Assembly (NCBI GenBank): GCA_020002185.1 | Contig: CM034531.1 | Location: 74,610,200 to 74,674,199, forward strand | Source of the DNA: Paraescarpia echinospica | Taxonomy: Eukaryota; Annelida; Polychaeta; Sabellida; Siboglinidae | Reading direction: 5' to 3' | DNA: 64,000 nucleotides | The notes under the pieces: model-generated | What the model saw: the letters and a program-made list of their open reading frames with translations, nothing else | The model's database searches: none | What the model was told of the DNA's origin: nothing | Shown: positions 43,501-55,809 of the stretch, one piece after another | Layout of the letters: every line of letters starts with the position of its first letter | How positions within the stretch are numbered: the stretch's first letter is position 1 | Translations under genes and position numbers: made by a program

Positions 43501-46054
43501 CAACTTATGGGTCATGTACTCGTACTCATTGTAGTCAGATGTTACGAGTACATTACAAGTACATATGCGTAGTTTCTCAATATGTACTGGGAAACATAAC
43601 TCTATTTGTAGTTATAAAATGAAACTTTCCTGAAATATTTAAATGTTTTTAAATACTTTGTTATTAGACAAGATCGAGGCAGTCCAGAGAAGAGCCGCTC
43701 GGTTTGTGGTCAACCAGTACCAGAAGACATCTAGTGTCACCACAATGACCACAAATGGCATTCCCTCCAGTACCGCAGAAAGGTGGCAAGATTGACCATA
43801 TTACATAAAATCCTTAAAAACCAAGCCGTAGTCGATCGCTCCAAACTCCATCCTGCTCCGATCAGACAAAGAAGAGGGCATTCACAGCAGCTCTGCCAGA
43901 TCCAGTGCAGAACCAAGTACAAACAACATTCTTTCCTCCCCAATACCATCAAAGACTGGAACGACCTGCCTGAAACAGCTGTAGCTGCCAGCACCCTTGA
44001 CACTTTCAAAGCCAAAGGGTGCCACAAAACTAGATATTACACAGACTAGGTATAGGGGTATGGATTTTAATTTTCATTTCATTATTTATTTAATTGTTTT
44101 ACATTTGATTTCATTTGCGTTTGATTGTTTTTTTATTTGGGTTTATTTTATTATTAATTTAAAACTTTTATAGTGATCGAATGTTCTCCATAGGTCTGTC
44201 ATTGCAGATATTCTTCTCTTGGCAAAATCAAATTCTACATCCTCGCAACCCCCAAAGAGTGGCAGAATAATCAGCAAGTTGATTGTGGCTGCCAAAAGGA
44301 TGATGATGATTTCTGATAGAACCATCCATACATATAGTACATCCTCATTCTCTGATAACCATGACTATGACACCCAAACTTGGCAACAGGCAGCATCTTT
44401 TTCCAGTCAGAAACACCCTGTTATTCGCACTATAAACATAGGCTATCAGTTCAGGCCATAAAGAGTCAATTAGCAGTTAACCCACCATTTAGACAGGAAA
44501 TGCCTTTGATATAGCCTGAAGATCATGCCACTGGGCACTGCCTGACAATGCTAACTGCTAAGAACAAGAACTGCCAATCTTCCTCTGTAGAAGTATAAGG
44601 TGGCTTAAGTCAGACTGCCTCCTACACTAGTATAATCCGGTGCCTGCAGCCTGGCTAAAAATATATTGTATTACTGTATTACATAACCTATCATGAAATA
44701 TTCATTACATTGTCCTTTGATGTGTAGAAGTCATGTAGTAATGGCGTAATATGCATCCTGCTCATGCGTTGAGCATATCTTTTATGTTGGTTGTTTTGGA
44801 TGCGTGCCCATACTAATTGGCTAGCTACTCTGGCATTGTTTTATTGTTCGATTTCGCTGTGATAACTTGAGTTTTGCCTAAATTTGATACTTCAGAGCGT
44901 TAGTTCCATCATTTAACATCATCCCAGGCATATTTACATTACGAATATATTGTGTCTTAGCACACTTTCGAAGCGCAAATAGCGACTCGGTTTGCGCTAT
45001 TCTGCACCGCTGCGGTCGTGCATTACGGGACCGTGCGTTACCGCATCGTGCTCGTAAAATGAGCGGCGTTGATGCAAACTGGGGCACTATTTATGGCTCA
45101 AAAGTGCGGTAAGATGCAATATTCTTAAACGTAAAATGTGTATGGGATAATGTTGAATAATGGAACTAACACACTGACGTATAAAAGCTAGGCAAAACTG
45201 AAGTTATAATGGCGAAAGTGGAGGTGGTGGGTCCGGATTCTACACAAGTGCCGACCTCTGTCCCCCAGGTAAATCATTCTATGGGGTTTGGCTAAAAGGC
45301 GCACGACCACGAAGTTAACGAACGACCACACACGACCATGTAACATAATATGTTGGTAGATAATTTGGCCTTTGATGGTATATATATGGTTTGTGTGTGC
45401 ATTATTAAACATTTTGAGTCTGCATTTCACCCAGGAGTTACATAATTTAGGCATTTTATCCAATCTTCCGGACGAGTATTTAGTCGGTAGGACAGTAGCG
45501 GCACCTGGCGAATGGAACCGTAAAGTTACCACAAGCTATGATTAAAGTTTCGAATTTTGTTACTCCAATGTGAAGAACATATCTGAAATTTGGCGAGCTG
45601 CAGACACATACCTCCTACGTGCCACCAACAGCCCGCTTGGTTACCAACACTACATACATTTTGGTCGTGCGTGGTCGTGCGCCTTTAAGTCATTCTCAAT
45701 TTGGGACGTAAAAGAACCAGTGACCACCCTCAGTGCCAGCATAGAAAGGTCGGCTTGGCGATAATGTTCTGAAAAAGGCTGACTAGTTGAATGAGACCTC
45801 ATAAGATCATAATATTGTAACCACAATAATACAGACTAGTCAGTTAATAGAACGTTGCCGAGTGCTGGATAGAACTAGAACTAGATACCGGATTCTATGG
45901 CCCATGTAGTATGTACGGGCGATAATGCAACATGTTGTATTCGAATTGACGTTTTTCTTACGTGATGCGCCTTTCCCAGTATGCAAACACCATTACCCTG
46001 AAGACCGGGTATCATCGAAGCATTGACGCGTTGTCTTGGTTGACTCAAATCCAT
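40539..46054 (-). CDS. RPA3: RPA3, replication protein A 14-kDa subunit (4 exons, 111 aa)
   Basis: RPA3 is the small OB-fold subunit of the RPA heterotrimer, which coats single-stranded DNA in replication, repair and recombination. Reading the minus strand, exons are 45962-46054 (ATG at 46054), 42921-42995, 41139-41250 and 40539-40594 (TGA). All have GT-AG sites and consistent phase. The protein starts MDLSQPRQRVNASMIPG, then VCILGKAHH, VDSNGMTFRLSASDDQ, GLVEVQGNINERNEVVCQ and LYNKAIQLMKQVPVP, aligning throughout with human RPA3 (121 aa); the shorter length is all at the C-terminus. Intron 2 contains a 547-bp tandem duplication and intron 1 contains SINE, LINE and MITE insertions. It is head-to-head with UMAD1, and an E2F-like site lies just upstream. 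Confidence 0.92.
41318..42411. repeat. 547-bp tandem duplication in RPA3 intron 2
   Basis: 41318-41864 and 41865-42411 are near-identical direct copies; the only difference I saw before the ends is TTTACATGCGG versus TTTATATGCGG. Each copy contains a repeat-type segment (TAAAGGTAAGTTCTTATATAG, CAGTCCTCGGGACTCGTC). Confidence 0.9.
43310..43420 (+). repeat. CTGCACCGCTGCGG repeat pair, copy 1
   Basis: CTGCACCGCTGCGGGCATGCGTTACTGCGC here resembles CTGCACCGCTGCGGTCGTGCATTACGGGAC at 45002. Both lie in RPA3 intron 1 and are GC-rich relative to their surroundings. Confidence 0.45.
43668..44049 (+). pseudogene. LINE reverse-transcriptase C-terminal fragment
   Basis: Starts KIEAVQRRAARFV, a hallmark near the end of CR1/Jockey/L2-type proteins, and after a frameshift near 43780 continues ARLTILHKILKNQ and HSFLPNTIKDWNDLP, the usual terminal motif. 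It is 5' truncated and frameshifted. Located in RPA3 intron 1, antisense to RPA3. Confidence 0.75.
44050..45292. other. RPA3 intron 1, middle part
   Basis: Contains an unassigned forward frame (44219-44461, KSNSTSSQPPKSGRII) and the second CTGCACCGCTGCGG repeat at 45002. An ATG with good context at 45212 opens a 20-codon frame ending at a CAG|GTAAAT donor, but no partner exon is apparent. Confidence 0.35.
45293..45690. mobile_element. About 400-bp inverted-repeat element in RPA3 intron 1
   Basis: AAAGGCGCACGACCACG near 45295 is exactly mirrored by CGTGGTCGTGCGCCTTT near 45671-45687, with further inner CACGACCA motifs on both arms. No coding capacity. This looks like a MITE; target duplications are not clear. 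Confidence 0.7.
45692..45892 (+). repeat. tRNA(Val)-like SINE, copy 3 (RPA3 intron 1), 5' truncated
   Basis: Starts at TCTCAATTTGGGACGTAAAA, directly after the right end of the inverted-repeat element at 45293-45690, and ends GAGTGCTGGATAGAACTAG next to RPA3 exon 1. Confidence 0.6.
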
Positions 46055-47538
46055 CTTACACAATTTTCACACTTTATGAAAGACCAGAAACGGGCATTTG
46101 GCGCCAGAAATCTGCTCATGCGCATTTGCCGTGTTCTGATAAGTGGCGCCATCTGCCGGAGTTGCCGCGAATGTTTCAAGCCTGTTAACAACTCCGCCAG
46201 AGGGAGCGACGACTGATATCCGGATTTTGCTAGGAATTACGTTGTTTGAGTGGCAGGACTGATAGTTCGTGTTAGCACAAAGACACTATTACTTTATTTG
46301 ACCGAGTTTCAATAAATTAAATTTTCAGTGGGCATCAATTTCCAAGATAAGCGGTGAGTGTACGGTGCTATACAAATTGTATAGAATCAGTACATAAGTT
46401 GTCTCGCATACTATCGACGTCTATGAGTATGACATTGTCATTGATTGGATATGATTGATTGTGATTGTCTAAAACAGCAACAGTGCTAACACGGAAATTG
46501 AAATACGGAGTATTAATATTATTAACTTTATAATGATAAAAATGAACTTGTATTGATATATATAGCAATAGTTCGGCTACAGTCGTGTTGGAATATTACA
46601 ATCCCAGCAACGCCAATGCCAATGGGCCAGTATAAATAACGAATGAATCATTGAATGTGCTATTTATTAGATTAGATCGTGTCAACCAGCAGGTCAAGGC
46701 TATACTCTAGTTGTAACAAAACTTGGTGACTAATTTATCTTATGGTCATTACTCTGTCGACTATCCCATTCACAGACGTAGGAACGTGGTGAATATAGGG
46801 GGTGGGGGTGGGGGGTGAGAGGGAGTTGTTTGTGACTCACCAAACCATTCAACTATACCTGCCTTGAGGCTTGAGTTGAGACTCATTAAAAACCTCCAAC
46901 TGCACCCTACCTTGGTGAAATATTGGTGGCAAAACCTATATCTAGCCCCCACAGAAATATTCCCCAAGCACTCCCAGTTCCAATACTTATGCTGTCTCTG
47001 ACTCTCACTCCATGACACACATAACAGCAACTTTACATTGCAGTGACATAGCCCTTATGGCAGGATGGATATTTTGGTGATATTAATCATAAGCGGAGCC
47101 AGGGGTCTGGGGGGGCACATGCTCCCCTAAGACCTTTGAAATATGCCTGCGCTAGCCTCACGTGTCCCCTTCAGAGCTTTTGGAATGTGCCCCCGTTTTG
47201 GTGAGCCTCAAGAAGGGGTGAAATTTGAGTTTTTTGGAGAGCCTCAAGGTGGCATTTCTGGCAAACCTCGGGGTGTAATTGGAGGTTTTTGGAGAGCTTT
47301 TTGATGAATTGCGATGGTGTAATTGGAGCTTGGTTTTTTGCCCCTTCATTATCCGCCCCTTTTAATGGTCATACAAAATTGTAACCGTCTATAGGCCTGG
47401 GGTACCAATATTATATGGCATGCATATTTTAATAAAAAAATACAGATTAACCTGTACAACATATCTGCGATATTAAACATGCATACATGTGGTTGTTTCA
47501 CCCACCAGTAATGATGCGACCAACAACAGCCATGAACC
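46055..47538. promoter_or_regulatory. Putative bidirectional promoter region of RPA3 and UMAD1
   Basis: This 1.5-kb interval separates the two divergent start codons. TTTGGCGC at 46097-46104, 43 bases upstream of the RPA3 ATG, matches the E2F consensus, fitting a DNA-replication gene. GGCGCCATCTG near 46144 resembles a YY1 site in reverse. A donor-like GCG|GTGAGT at 46354 could end a non-coding first exon of UMAD1. The rest contains a G-rich run near 46797-46820 and a repeat-like stretch at 47090-47340. All assignments beyond the motifs are inference. Confidence 0.45.
47090..47345. repeat. Degenerate repeat with GGAGAGCCTCAAG units
   Basis: GTGAGCCTCAAGAAGGGGTG, GGAGAGCCTCAAGGTGGC and GCAAACCTCGGGGTGTAATT recur in 40-50-base steps. 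Non-coding; lies upstream of UMAD1 exon 1. Confidence 0.4.
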
Positions 47539-48844
47539 ATGCTGAAGAGACTCCACAAGAAGTTTCTTAGACAGAGAGAACCTCCAGAAGACAATCTGCC
47601 AAGCCATTTGAAGGTTCCCGATCAAGAAGAAGATGACTTTATTCTGATTGGTCAGACACTGAGTGAGAGGTCAACATCACAAGAGTTCACCGCTGGACCA
47701 CCGTCATATCATAACCTGGTAGGTGACATTCTGTAATTTGGGTGATTTTAATTATCAAGATTCTCTCATTTATTTAATGAGAAATGTTATTTTCTCATTT
47801 AATCAATTTGGAGAGTGACATTCTCTCATTCTATGATATATCTTGGTAAATGGTAATTGACATTTTTGTCATTCCACTGCAGTTGACATTGTCTGGTTTA
47901 AAAGAATGTGACATTCTCTCATTCCATGGAAAGTATCATTGCCTTACAGTTTCCATGGAAAGTGATATTCTCTTATTCTAGAAAAAATAACATTTTTCAT
48001 TTCAAGAGAGTCTATTTCGTGAGCATTTACATTTGTTTTCTCATTTAATGGGAAGTGATTTATTCATTTTTATTGCATGAAAAGTGACATTTTCTCATTT
48101 CATGGGAACTCACATCTCATTCCATATAGCAGATTAATTTGTTTCATATCTTTTTAATTCTTTCATATCATTCTCGTATTCCTTGGCAAATTATATTCTG
48201 ACATTCTGCGGCAAAATACTTTTTCCCATTCTCTGTCTAGCGATATATTCTCATTCATGAAGACATTTTAGAAGGGTTATAACTTAAATATAAGTAATAT
48301 GCATGCACTCACGTATACACACCTGCCACTGTACAAATCTCTCTTACTTTAGAAGTAAATATTTACAAGACAACAGTACTCAGCCCTTAACTCATTATCA
48401 TTCTCTAGTTCCTTTTAAATGGGCTCTTCCTCCCTGTTGCAGCCTCCTAGATATCACAGAATGGGAGAGGGACAGTCAAAGTCGGAGTATAACTCCGAGA
48501 GCCGACGAAAATCCGAAAATTCATCAAACCAAACTGCTACCCGTCGTTCCCATGGTGATAGTGCAGCGCCAGTATCACCTGTTGGGACAGCACCACAACG
48601 ACCAGCACCATCCCCACCATCGGCAAACGCTACGATCGAGAGAAAAATGTCGGCGGTCGTTCTGCAGATGAACCCGGTGTACCGAGACGTGCCGTTCCGA
48701 CTAGCGTCGCTGCTCGAGATGAGGTCGCAGTGCAGCGAGTGTGATCACTGGTGTAATCGCCTCAAGGAGCAACTGAGGACCTCGCCCAGGGACTTTCAGT
48801 ATGACTTTGTTCTCGAGAAAAGTGTGGCGCGGGACAGCGGATGA
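47539..48844 (+). CDS. UMAD1: UMAD1, UMA-domain protein (2 coding exons, 193 aa)
   Basis: UMA domains (UBAP1-MVB12-associated) bind ESCRT-I, the complex that sorts ubiquitinated cargo into multivesicular bodies. Exons are 47539-47718 and 48443-48844 (TGA), GT-AG, phase 0. The N-terminus (LKRLHKKF...EEDDFILIGQTLSE) matches human UMAD1, where a short basic start precedes an acidic ADGFVLLG-like motif. The C-terminus has DVPFRLASLLEM from residue 142 and ends RDFQYDFVLEKSVARDSG, matching the UMA core and the YDFTLENSV ending in human. An in-frame TGA just before the ATG fixes the start. A Ser/Pro-rich linker (residues 61-130) makes it longer than human (about 137 aa). Two PPxY motifs flank the exon junction. 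A distant AATAAA is at 49869. Confidence 0.88.
47719..48442 (+). repeat. UMAD1 intron with degenerate TGACATTCTCTCATT repeats
   Basis: Between about 47755 and 48135 the motif (AG)TGACATTCTCTCATTCCATG recurs with drift roughly every 30-60 bases. The remainder is AT-rich up to the CTGTTGCAG acceptor. Confidence 0.6.
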
Positions 48845-51509
48845 GAGCTTTGCTCCCAGAGGCTGGAGTCCCATTGCCGTCCCACGAGATGTGGTGGTGT
48901 CAAACTGGTATAATTTATGGCAGTAGAACCCCTCAAGAGAAACTTGCCTCGTGATTAAGATATTTGGGGCGGTCAGGTTCAGAGAGGCCGGTTTTAAAGG
49001 GTGGTCATTTCGAGGAGGATTCACATTCAATGGGAGGTCGTTGTCAAGGGGAGGCCACTTGAAGGGGTTTTACTGTATGTATATGTTGTCAACTGTACTC
49101 CCCCTGTGTCATTTGCTTTCTGTCTCTGAAATTATTTTGAATATGAAATTATCAGGATTTTTCTGCTATTTACTTTTTAACTGTCATGGTTTAAAGGCTA
49201 AAACACATTGTCAGAATGAAAAAGTTCACCGATATGTTGAAACTTAGCACACACCAGTATTCTATGTTAAGGATACAGTGTTTTATGCAAGATGTCACTC
49301 GGGCTGGTGCATGGGGGGGGGTGCCATAAGACATGGGTAAAATAATAAGTTCTTATTTGTACCTTCATACCTACGTATGCCATGATTCGAAAATGTTGTA
49401 TAGTTTACACATTGAAAAAATTCAATTTAAAAAAAAAAAAATTCAATAGTTCTTATATCTTGGTCATTTTAACTATGGCTCCAGTCTAAACTTTGCGCTA
49501 TTATGATGCAATTCACAGATAATACGGATACATAGCAGGGTGGTTTTTGTTAGGTTATTGGTTGTTTGATTTTGCAAACAATAGAGCATATAATCAAGGT
49601 GGAATATATAACGGATAGAATTCAATAAATCATGACGCAAACAACCGGTTCACATTGGCAAAGTTGTACAGGTATATTTACCCAGGTAAATCAAACTGGA
49701 GATTTCTCATTTTAGTAAAATTTTTATAATTATGTGAGCCAAAGTTCTCGGTGTGATAGAGATGTTAATGTCTGTTTCTAAGGTGTGACCATTATTATGA
49801 ATTAACTGTAAAATATGATGTATGAAATGTGTTTCTGCAAATATGTATGTGATCATTATCATGAATACAATAAAGAATTGCCTGCAATTATATTCAGCAC
49901 TGCATTAAATTGATCTATAAAGTAAGCTGGTTGAACAGTGAACTGCATTTTGAGTAAAATATGCTACATTTGCAATGGGAATATTGGACAAGTTGGAGAT
50001 TGTATGTAATATATCTTATCTATTAGTTCTTCATAACTATATATATATTATCAAGATGTGTGTGAAATGTTTTATAATATATTTTTGTTTCATTGCAATA
50101 GTGCAAATGTCCCTGTCTCAATACTAATTTGTGTTGTATTAATAATGTGTTCAGCTGTGAATGTTGCAGCCGCTTCAATAATATCTCCTTTAACGCAAGA
50201 TTCCTAAAAGAAATGTAGCTATTCTGTTAGAGAAATCATTCAGATGACAGTCGCGTTTGTATGTAAGTTTCATGACTGTCTGGTGTAAGTCGCATGACTG
50301 TCTGGTTGTTAGCAGCGCTCAGAACAGTGGATGAATACAGGCAGTGTATGTCTTCAAGGTAAATGTGGGTGGACAGAGCTCTCTACTGAACTGGGGGCTC
50401 CTTGTGAAGTCCAAAGAAATAGACAGACATTATGCAATGCAATGTAGACCATTGCTTGATTTATGCAAGAGGATTAACCAAGAGCAGTTGTGTGCACACA
50501 TTGAAATTGCATATATATATCATTGCACATCTTCCAGATATGTATGATGTTAAATAATATATATTATTTACATTGTTTAATTTTAATATAAGGGGTCATC
50601 AGTAAAGTATGCCACACATCAGGGGTGGGGGTCTATGGGTAATTGTGGGTAATTGTGATGAAGCTTTACAATGGGGTGATATAATTCAGCCATGTTTTGG
50701 GTAGGTTTAAACAATATTCCAATAAAAAACAGCAATATAGTATTGTTTTTATTACTTTTACTGACTTATGTTTTTATTGTAACCAACAAATCAACACAGA
50801 CATGCAACAAATATATTAATTATTACCATAGAGTCACATCATTAATCATTCCCCTATAGTTCAACTAGTGTGTTCTATTTATATATATGATTATTACAGA
50901 TGTATGCATCATATGGGTGGGGTCTTTGTGAAAACAAATGTAATTTTAGGGGGTGATGACAACTTGACAACTTTGTACCATCCCAGTACACTATTCTCAT
51001 TCATTTGGCTGTTTAAGTGCTTGACAAAGTTACTTGAAATAATAGCTTTTCTGCAATTATTGCAGTATGGCTGAACGCTTCCCGGTATGCTGGTAGATCG
51101 GACCTTTATTCAGAACTTCCTGGTTTAAGCAAAGAAAGCTTTATGCTTGTTTCTTGCAAGGTTAGTTTCAGATGAATCTCACACGGACAAGTGCGAATAC
51201 AAACATCATCCAACTCGGTGCTGTGAGAAGGATTTTGTACTCGGTCAATTTATTTCACCTATAAATACGATACATATACAATGAATAACGTAAGTAATAG
51301 ATAAGGTCGGGAGACTCCCATTAAGATATATATCGCTAGCACAGGAGCGACCCCATAAAAATAAACAACAACAAAATTTACACGACAAATCAGAATAGCA
51401 TGACTTGTTTTTATAGTTGATAATTAATCAATGTATCAACATATGGATGCTTAGGTATACATTTCAATACGTATTACAAATAAAGCAATTATGAATACGA
51501 CAACTGGAT
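48845..51509. other. Downstream of UMAD1: 3' UTR candidate and AT-rich intergenic DNA
   Basis: No further coding exon recognised. G-runs are at 49313-49321 and 50632-50634, an A-run at 49430-49441, and a GCTGAACGCTTCCCGG SINE-like scrap at 51069. The open stretch at 50344-50547 has no recognisable motif. Confidence 0.4.
49869..49874 (+). terminator. UMAD1: Candidate UMAD1 polyadenylation signal
   Basis: AATAAA lies about 1.0 kb after the UMAD1 stop in otherwise gene-free AT-rich DNA. The distance makes it only a candidate. Confidence 0.3.
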
Positions 51510-53260
51510 TAATAATTTAAAATAAAATAGTTTTTTGTGTATGTTGAAAAAACATAAGACAGTGGGTGTAAATTTTATTCATGATAATACTTTTGTAACT
51601 GTCTCTACTGTTGTCTAATGCTTTTTTGGTAAATTCATGTTTAAATCTGGTAATAAACAGATTATTTCTTTCAGATGTGCAGTGCTGATGAATATCACAT
51701 GTGTGTTTGGAAAAAACATTGAAGTAGTAGGGTAAAAGATTGTTAATTAATTTGTTGACCCCATAAAAGTAAGCCATATTTAATATGAGGGAGAATAAGA
51801 GCATTGTATATAATATAATTTATTTAATATGCATATTGTTTTATATATTTTATTTGCTACTTTGTTTGTATAACTCTGCCAGTTTAAATGGTTATTTATT
51901 GTGATGCCTAAAAAATTGAAATCATTTACACATTCAATGTATGCCCCATCTATTTGTAATACGGGGTATTCTACTTTCTTTTGAGGCATATGAAAAATAA
52001 TGAATTTAGTCTTTGGCATTTGATGACAGTTTATTAGCTTTCAACCAATTGCTAATCTTTGTTAATATTTTTACTTCCCATTTGGCCTTCTGAATCGTTA
52101 AATATATTTAGTGTACTAGTAAGGGTGGTGTCGTCGGCATACATTATGAATTTGAAAAGGTCACTAGAAAGTGCTGTCATTTATGTACATAATAAATAAG
52201 AGTGGCCCTAAAATTAAACCTTGAGGGACACCAATGTTGATGACTATTTCCTTAGACTTAACATTTTAAATTTCTACGTACTGCTTATAATTTTGTAAAT
52301 AACTCTTACAAAGGTCAAGATCCTTGTCATTTAATCCGTAGTAATTTAACTTCTGTACCAATATATTGTGATCAATTGTGTCAAATGCTTTTGATAAATC
52401 AAAGTAAATATTTATTAGAGTAACCAATTGTTCAAGTTCTTGTATAATTCTGTCTATAATTTTGAGTGTAGCAAGCTCGGTAGAATGTTTCTTTCTAAAC
52501 CCATATTGACTATTGTAGTATTGTGCTTTAGAATGGAAGTAATCGTGGATTTTATCAAACATAACCCTTTCAAAATCACTGGCAGGATAGAAATAGGACG
52601 ATAATTGTCAAAGTAAAAAATATCACCATTTTTGAAAAGGGGTATGACTTTTCCAATTTTTTATTTATCTGGAAATATACCAGTTATTATTGGTTGATTA
52701 ATAATTAGAGTGACTGCATTGCTGATATAATTTTTATTAATTTTAGTAATTGTGCTGATATACCATCTTTTCTACAACTTGATTTTGGAGGTAAACGATC
52801 AATTATATTAATAGTAGTTTCCATGTTAATTGGGTTAAAGCTGAAGGTGTGAAATATCGGGTTATTCAGGTAATCTTTGTATGATTTACCTCCACTTGTA
52901 GTTGGTTTAGAGGCTAGAGTAGGACCAGCATTAGTAAAAAACATGTTAAATCTGTTTGCAATAATACATTTGTTGCTAATCAATTCCCCATCAACTTTGA
53001 ACAAATCTGGAAATTGTTCTTTCTTTTGACTTTTCTGAAAAATGTCTAATTAAACACGTCTTTTTAACGTCACGCTTATGCTTTTCAAAACTGGTTTGAT
53101 AATGCATTTGCTTAGCTAATCTAATATTATTTTTAAGAATTTTAAGTTTATGATAATGCTCTGTATTTACGGGAGTCTGTTTCATTCTCAAAAACAATCT
53201 GTTTCTAAACTTTACTGTATCTTTTCTAAACTTTACTGTATCTTTTGTATTAGATGCCCT
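51510..53260 (-). pseudogene. Non-LTR retrotransposon (LINE) with broken reverse transcriptase
   Basis: Read on the minus strand, the parts occur in the normal order but in different frames. A linker (RPPKS-like LPPKSSCRKDGISAQLLK near 52750) is followed by QYGFRKKHSTELATL and FDLSKAFDTIDHNIL (52350-52530), then a catalytic MYADDT (about 52130-52145), HMPQKK...FLGITINNHLNW (51880-52019), and a C-terminal LPYYFN...RNNLFITRF (51640-51740). At least three frameshifts and stops break it. The YADD box and the LSKAFDTIDH motif are typical of Jockey/CR1-like clades. Probably dead. Confidence 0.85.
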
Positions 53261-55809
53261 TTGGATCCATGGGGTGTGTGTTTGGAATATGTAGAGCCTG
53301 ATACACTGGACAGGTCACTTGGTCATGGTGAATACTAATGGAATACTATTGTACTCCTCTTTCTGCCTAAGTCCAGGGTAAGGCTGACCTCAAATTTTTT
53401 TTCTTCAAAATCCCATTTCACTACCGTTTTCCCCATCCATGTATGCTCCATACCTCCCTTGCGTTCTTCTCCACTCCCAAACCTCTCTTAAACACAGTCC
53501 TCCCATCCCATTCGTGGTCTTCTCTTCCATTCTTTCATTAGTTAGCCCACTTTAGTCAACTCCTTACAAAATTACATGTCTAAAGGTCTGTTGTCATCAG
53601 ATCCATAAACAGTATATATGAGTGTTTAAAGCAGCTTCCACAACTGGTTAAGGCAAACCTAATTGGTTCTTGTCCAAATGTGTAATGTGTGAATAGCCTA
53701 AGTCATATGAGCAATTGTTTTAATAAGAGACGTGCATACATTAACAGGCCTGGGCTGGGTGATTATGCAACCCCAGTTGAGAGTTCCATTTGAGGTTTGT
53801 TTATCAACACAGAAATGCACAGTCGTATCACGCATGTACATGAAGACTCCAGTTTAGAGAGTCGCTTGATTGAATTCCTGGGCAGGAATTAAATTATAAG
53901 CTAATAGTTTTTTCTGATGATTTCACCAAAACTATGTATCAAAAATTGCACAAACAAACGCATGTCATAACGGATACTAGGTAGTTCAGATTTTTCACAT
54001 ATTGAATTTGAAATGAGATCAACAAAAGAACTGAATTGAAACAATTCAGCAGGCATCTTTGAAACAGAACCACTTTCACATCTCCATGTCAAGTGCATAA
54101 TCTATAAAGCCACGTTGAATATTGTCAAAAACTATTTTATTGTCAGTTGTACTTAACAATAGGCATTATAACAGTAACAAGTTTCCTATTAGGGCTATAA
54201 TTAGTGAAAGACAATAACAGCAATAGCAAGAGTCATATCAAGACATCATTGTCTGATATGAAAATAAATGGGTTTAATTGGGGTAAGGGCATTTTTTCGT
54301 TTAGCTTTTTGCACATTAACGCAGTTTCTCTGAATTTTCTGAGAAATTATTTCAGTTCATTTTCCAATTCACGTTCATATAATGATGAAAGTGGAACAAA
54401 TGAGTCATAGTCTGTTATAATCACATTAATAATTTGATACTGGTATCGTGTTATATCATATACTGATGTTTTATGATGTTGCCCGAGTCTGTCGTATACA
54501 ATAGAACCTCGTCCAAGATGATAATGCTAATATAATTATTCAGCTGCAGAATATTCCTGATATAGCGCTCAGTCCTTGTTCTGGGATGTTTTATAGTGTT
54601 TTATAAAATTTACTTGTTTAACATTTGTTTGAAAATTACAATTCTGACACTTATACCCAGTTTGTGTCCCGAGTAATTAATTTTCTGCATAAATAAATCA
54701 TGCACATAACAAAGTATGTAGACATTTTAAAATTCTATTCCGGTGAAATGATGATGGCACACAGGGTTTCTGGATTATCTAGATCTGGATAAATGGTGTT
54801 TCACTTTGGTCTTCTCCTGTACTGAGACCTGATTGTCCTTACGTCTCACCCTGACAACATCACACACAGTCATGTCCTGTAGCTCTAACTAAATATAGTA
54901 TGTCCTGCATGTTTTAGGAAAAAAGCATCAGAAAAACAGCCCTTGTAAAATGCCTGTTTCCCTTCTTAACAACAACTATTTGAGATAACAGATTTGTACA
55001 TGTAAACCTCCCTATTTTCACAGCCAAAAATAGTGACATCTCTTTAGTGTGTGATCAATTGGGATGTGAATAGTTGTGTGATTAATGTGACCTAGAATCA
55101 CTTGATTACACCCGACAGCATATAGTCAGTTCAGTTCTTAGCGCCTTTTCTTCTCTCAGTTGATTCAACCAGCTCAGTAGGCTGTTCCATAACTGTCTAT
55201 AGTCTGACGCCTCCGTGCCAGCTCTCTCTTTGCCTGACGTTCCTACGACAGAAACAATCAAACAATTTGTGGCATCTAACTATAATCGTGCTAGCATATG
55301 TATGTATACATGTTAAGTTTTTTCTCAAAATACTTTGCATCTAGGGCACCAATCGTTCAGTGTTTGATCTACAATCCCTCGGAAGAAAAGTAATGTTTAT
55401 TTTTTTCTTCAAAATTCCATGTTGATTAACAGTCCTTACCGATTTTCAGATGGTCCATTAACTGATTGGTTACAACATTATGCATGTTTTTGTGACTGCT
55501 CCGAGCTACGTAAATGGCCCGCCTATGAGTTGGAGATGTTTTACATATCTTCCTTTACACGCACCTGACTGTCCTATGTCTCACCCTAATATCACCATAC
55601 ACGGTCACATCACAGATATAGGACATCTACAGTTTACGCACACGCATAAACACACACACACACATGAACACATATGAACACACATAAACACACACACACA
55701 TGTATACACACACATGCATAAAAACACACATGTACACACACTCACATGCATAAATACACACACATGCACACACACACATATATTAATCCACTAATTTTGT
55801 AAGTGTATC
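53261..55809. other. Intergenic DNA with diverged duplicated segments
   Basis: TTTTTTTCTTCAAAATCCCATTT near 53393 resembles TTTTTTTCTTCAAAATTCCATGT near 55399, and a CCTGATTGTCCTTACGTCTCACC block near 54830 resembles CCTGACTGTCCTATGTCTCACC near 55566, so an old duplication is likely. A CA-rich microsatellite lies at 55636-55775. No gene recognised. Confidence 0.4.

Noticed and set aside
45212..45271. ATG-initiated 20-codon exon (MAKVEVVGPDSTQVPTSVPQ) with a GT donor as the first exon of UMAD1
   Set aside because: The UMAD1 ATG at 47539 has an in-frame stop just upstream and matches the family start. No downstream exon joins this piece in frame.
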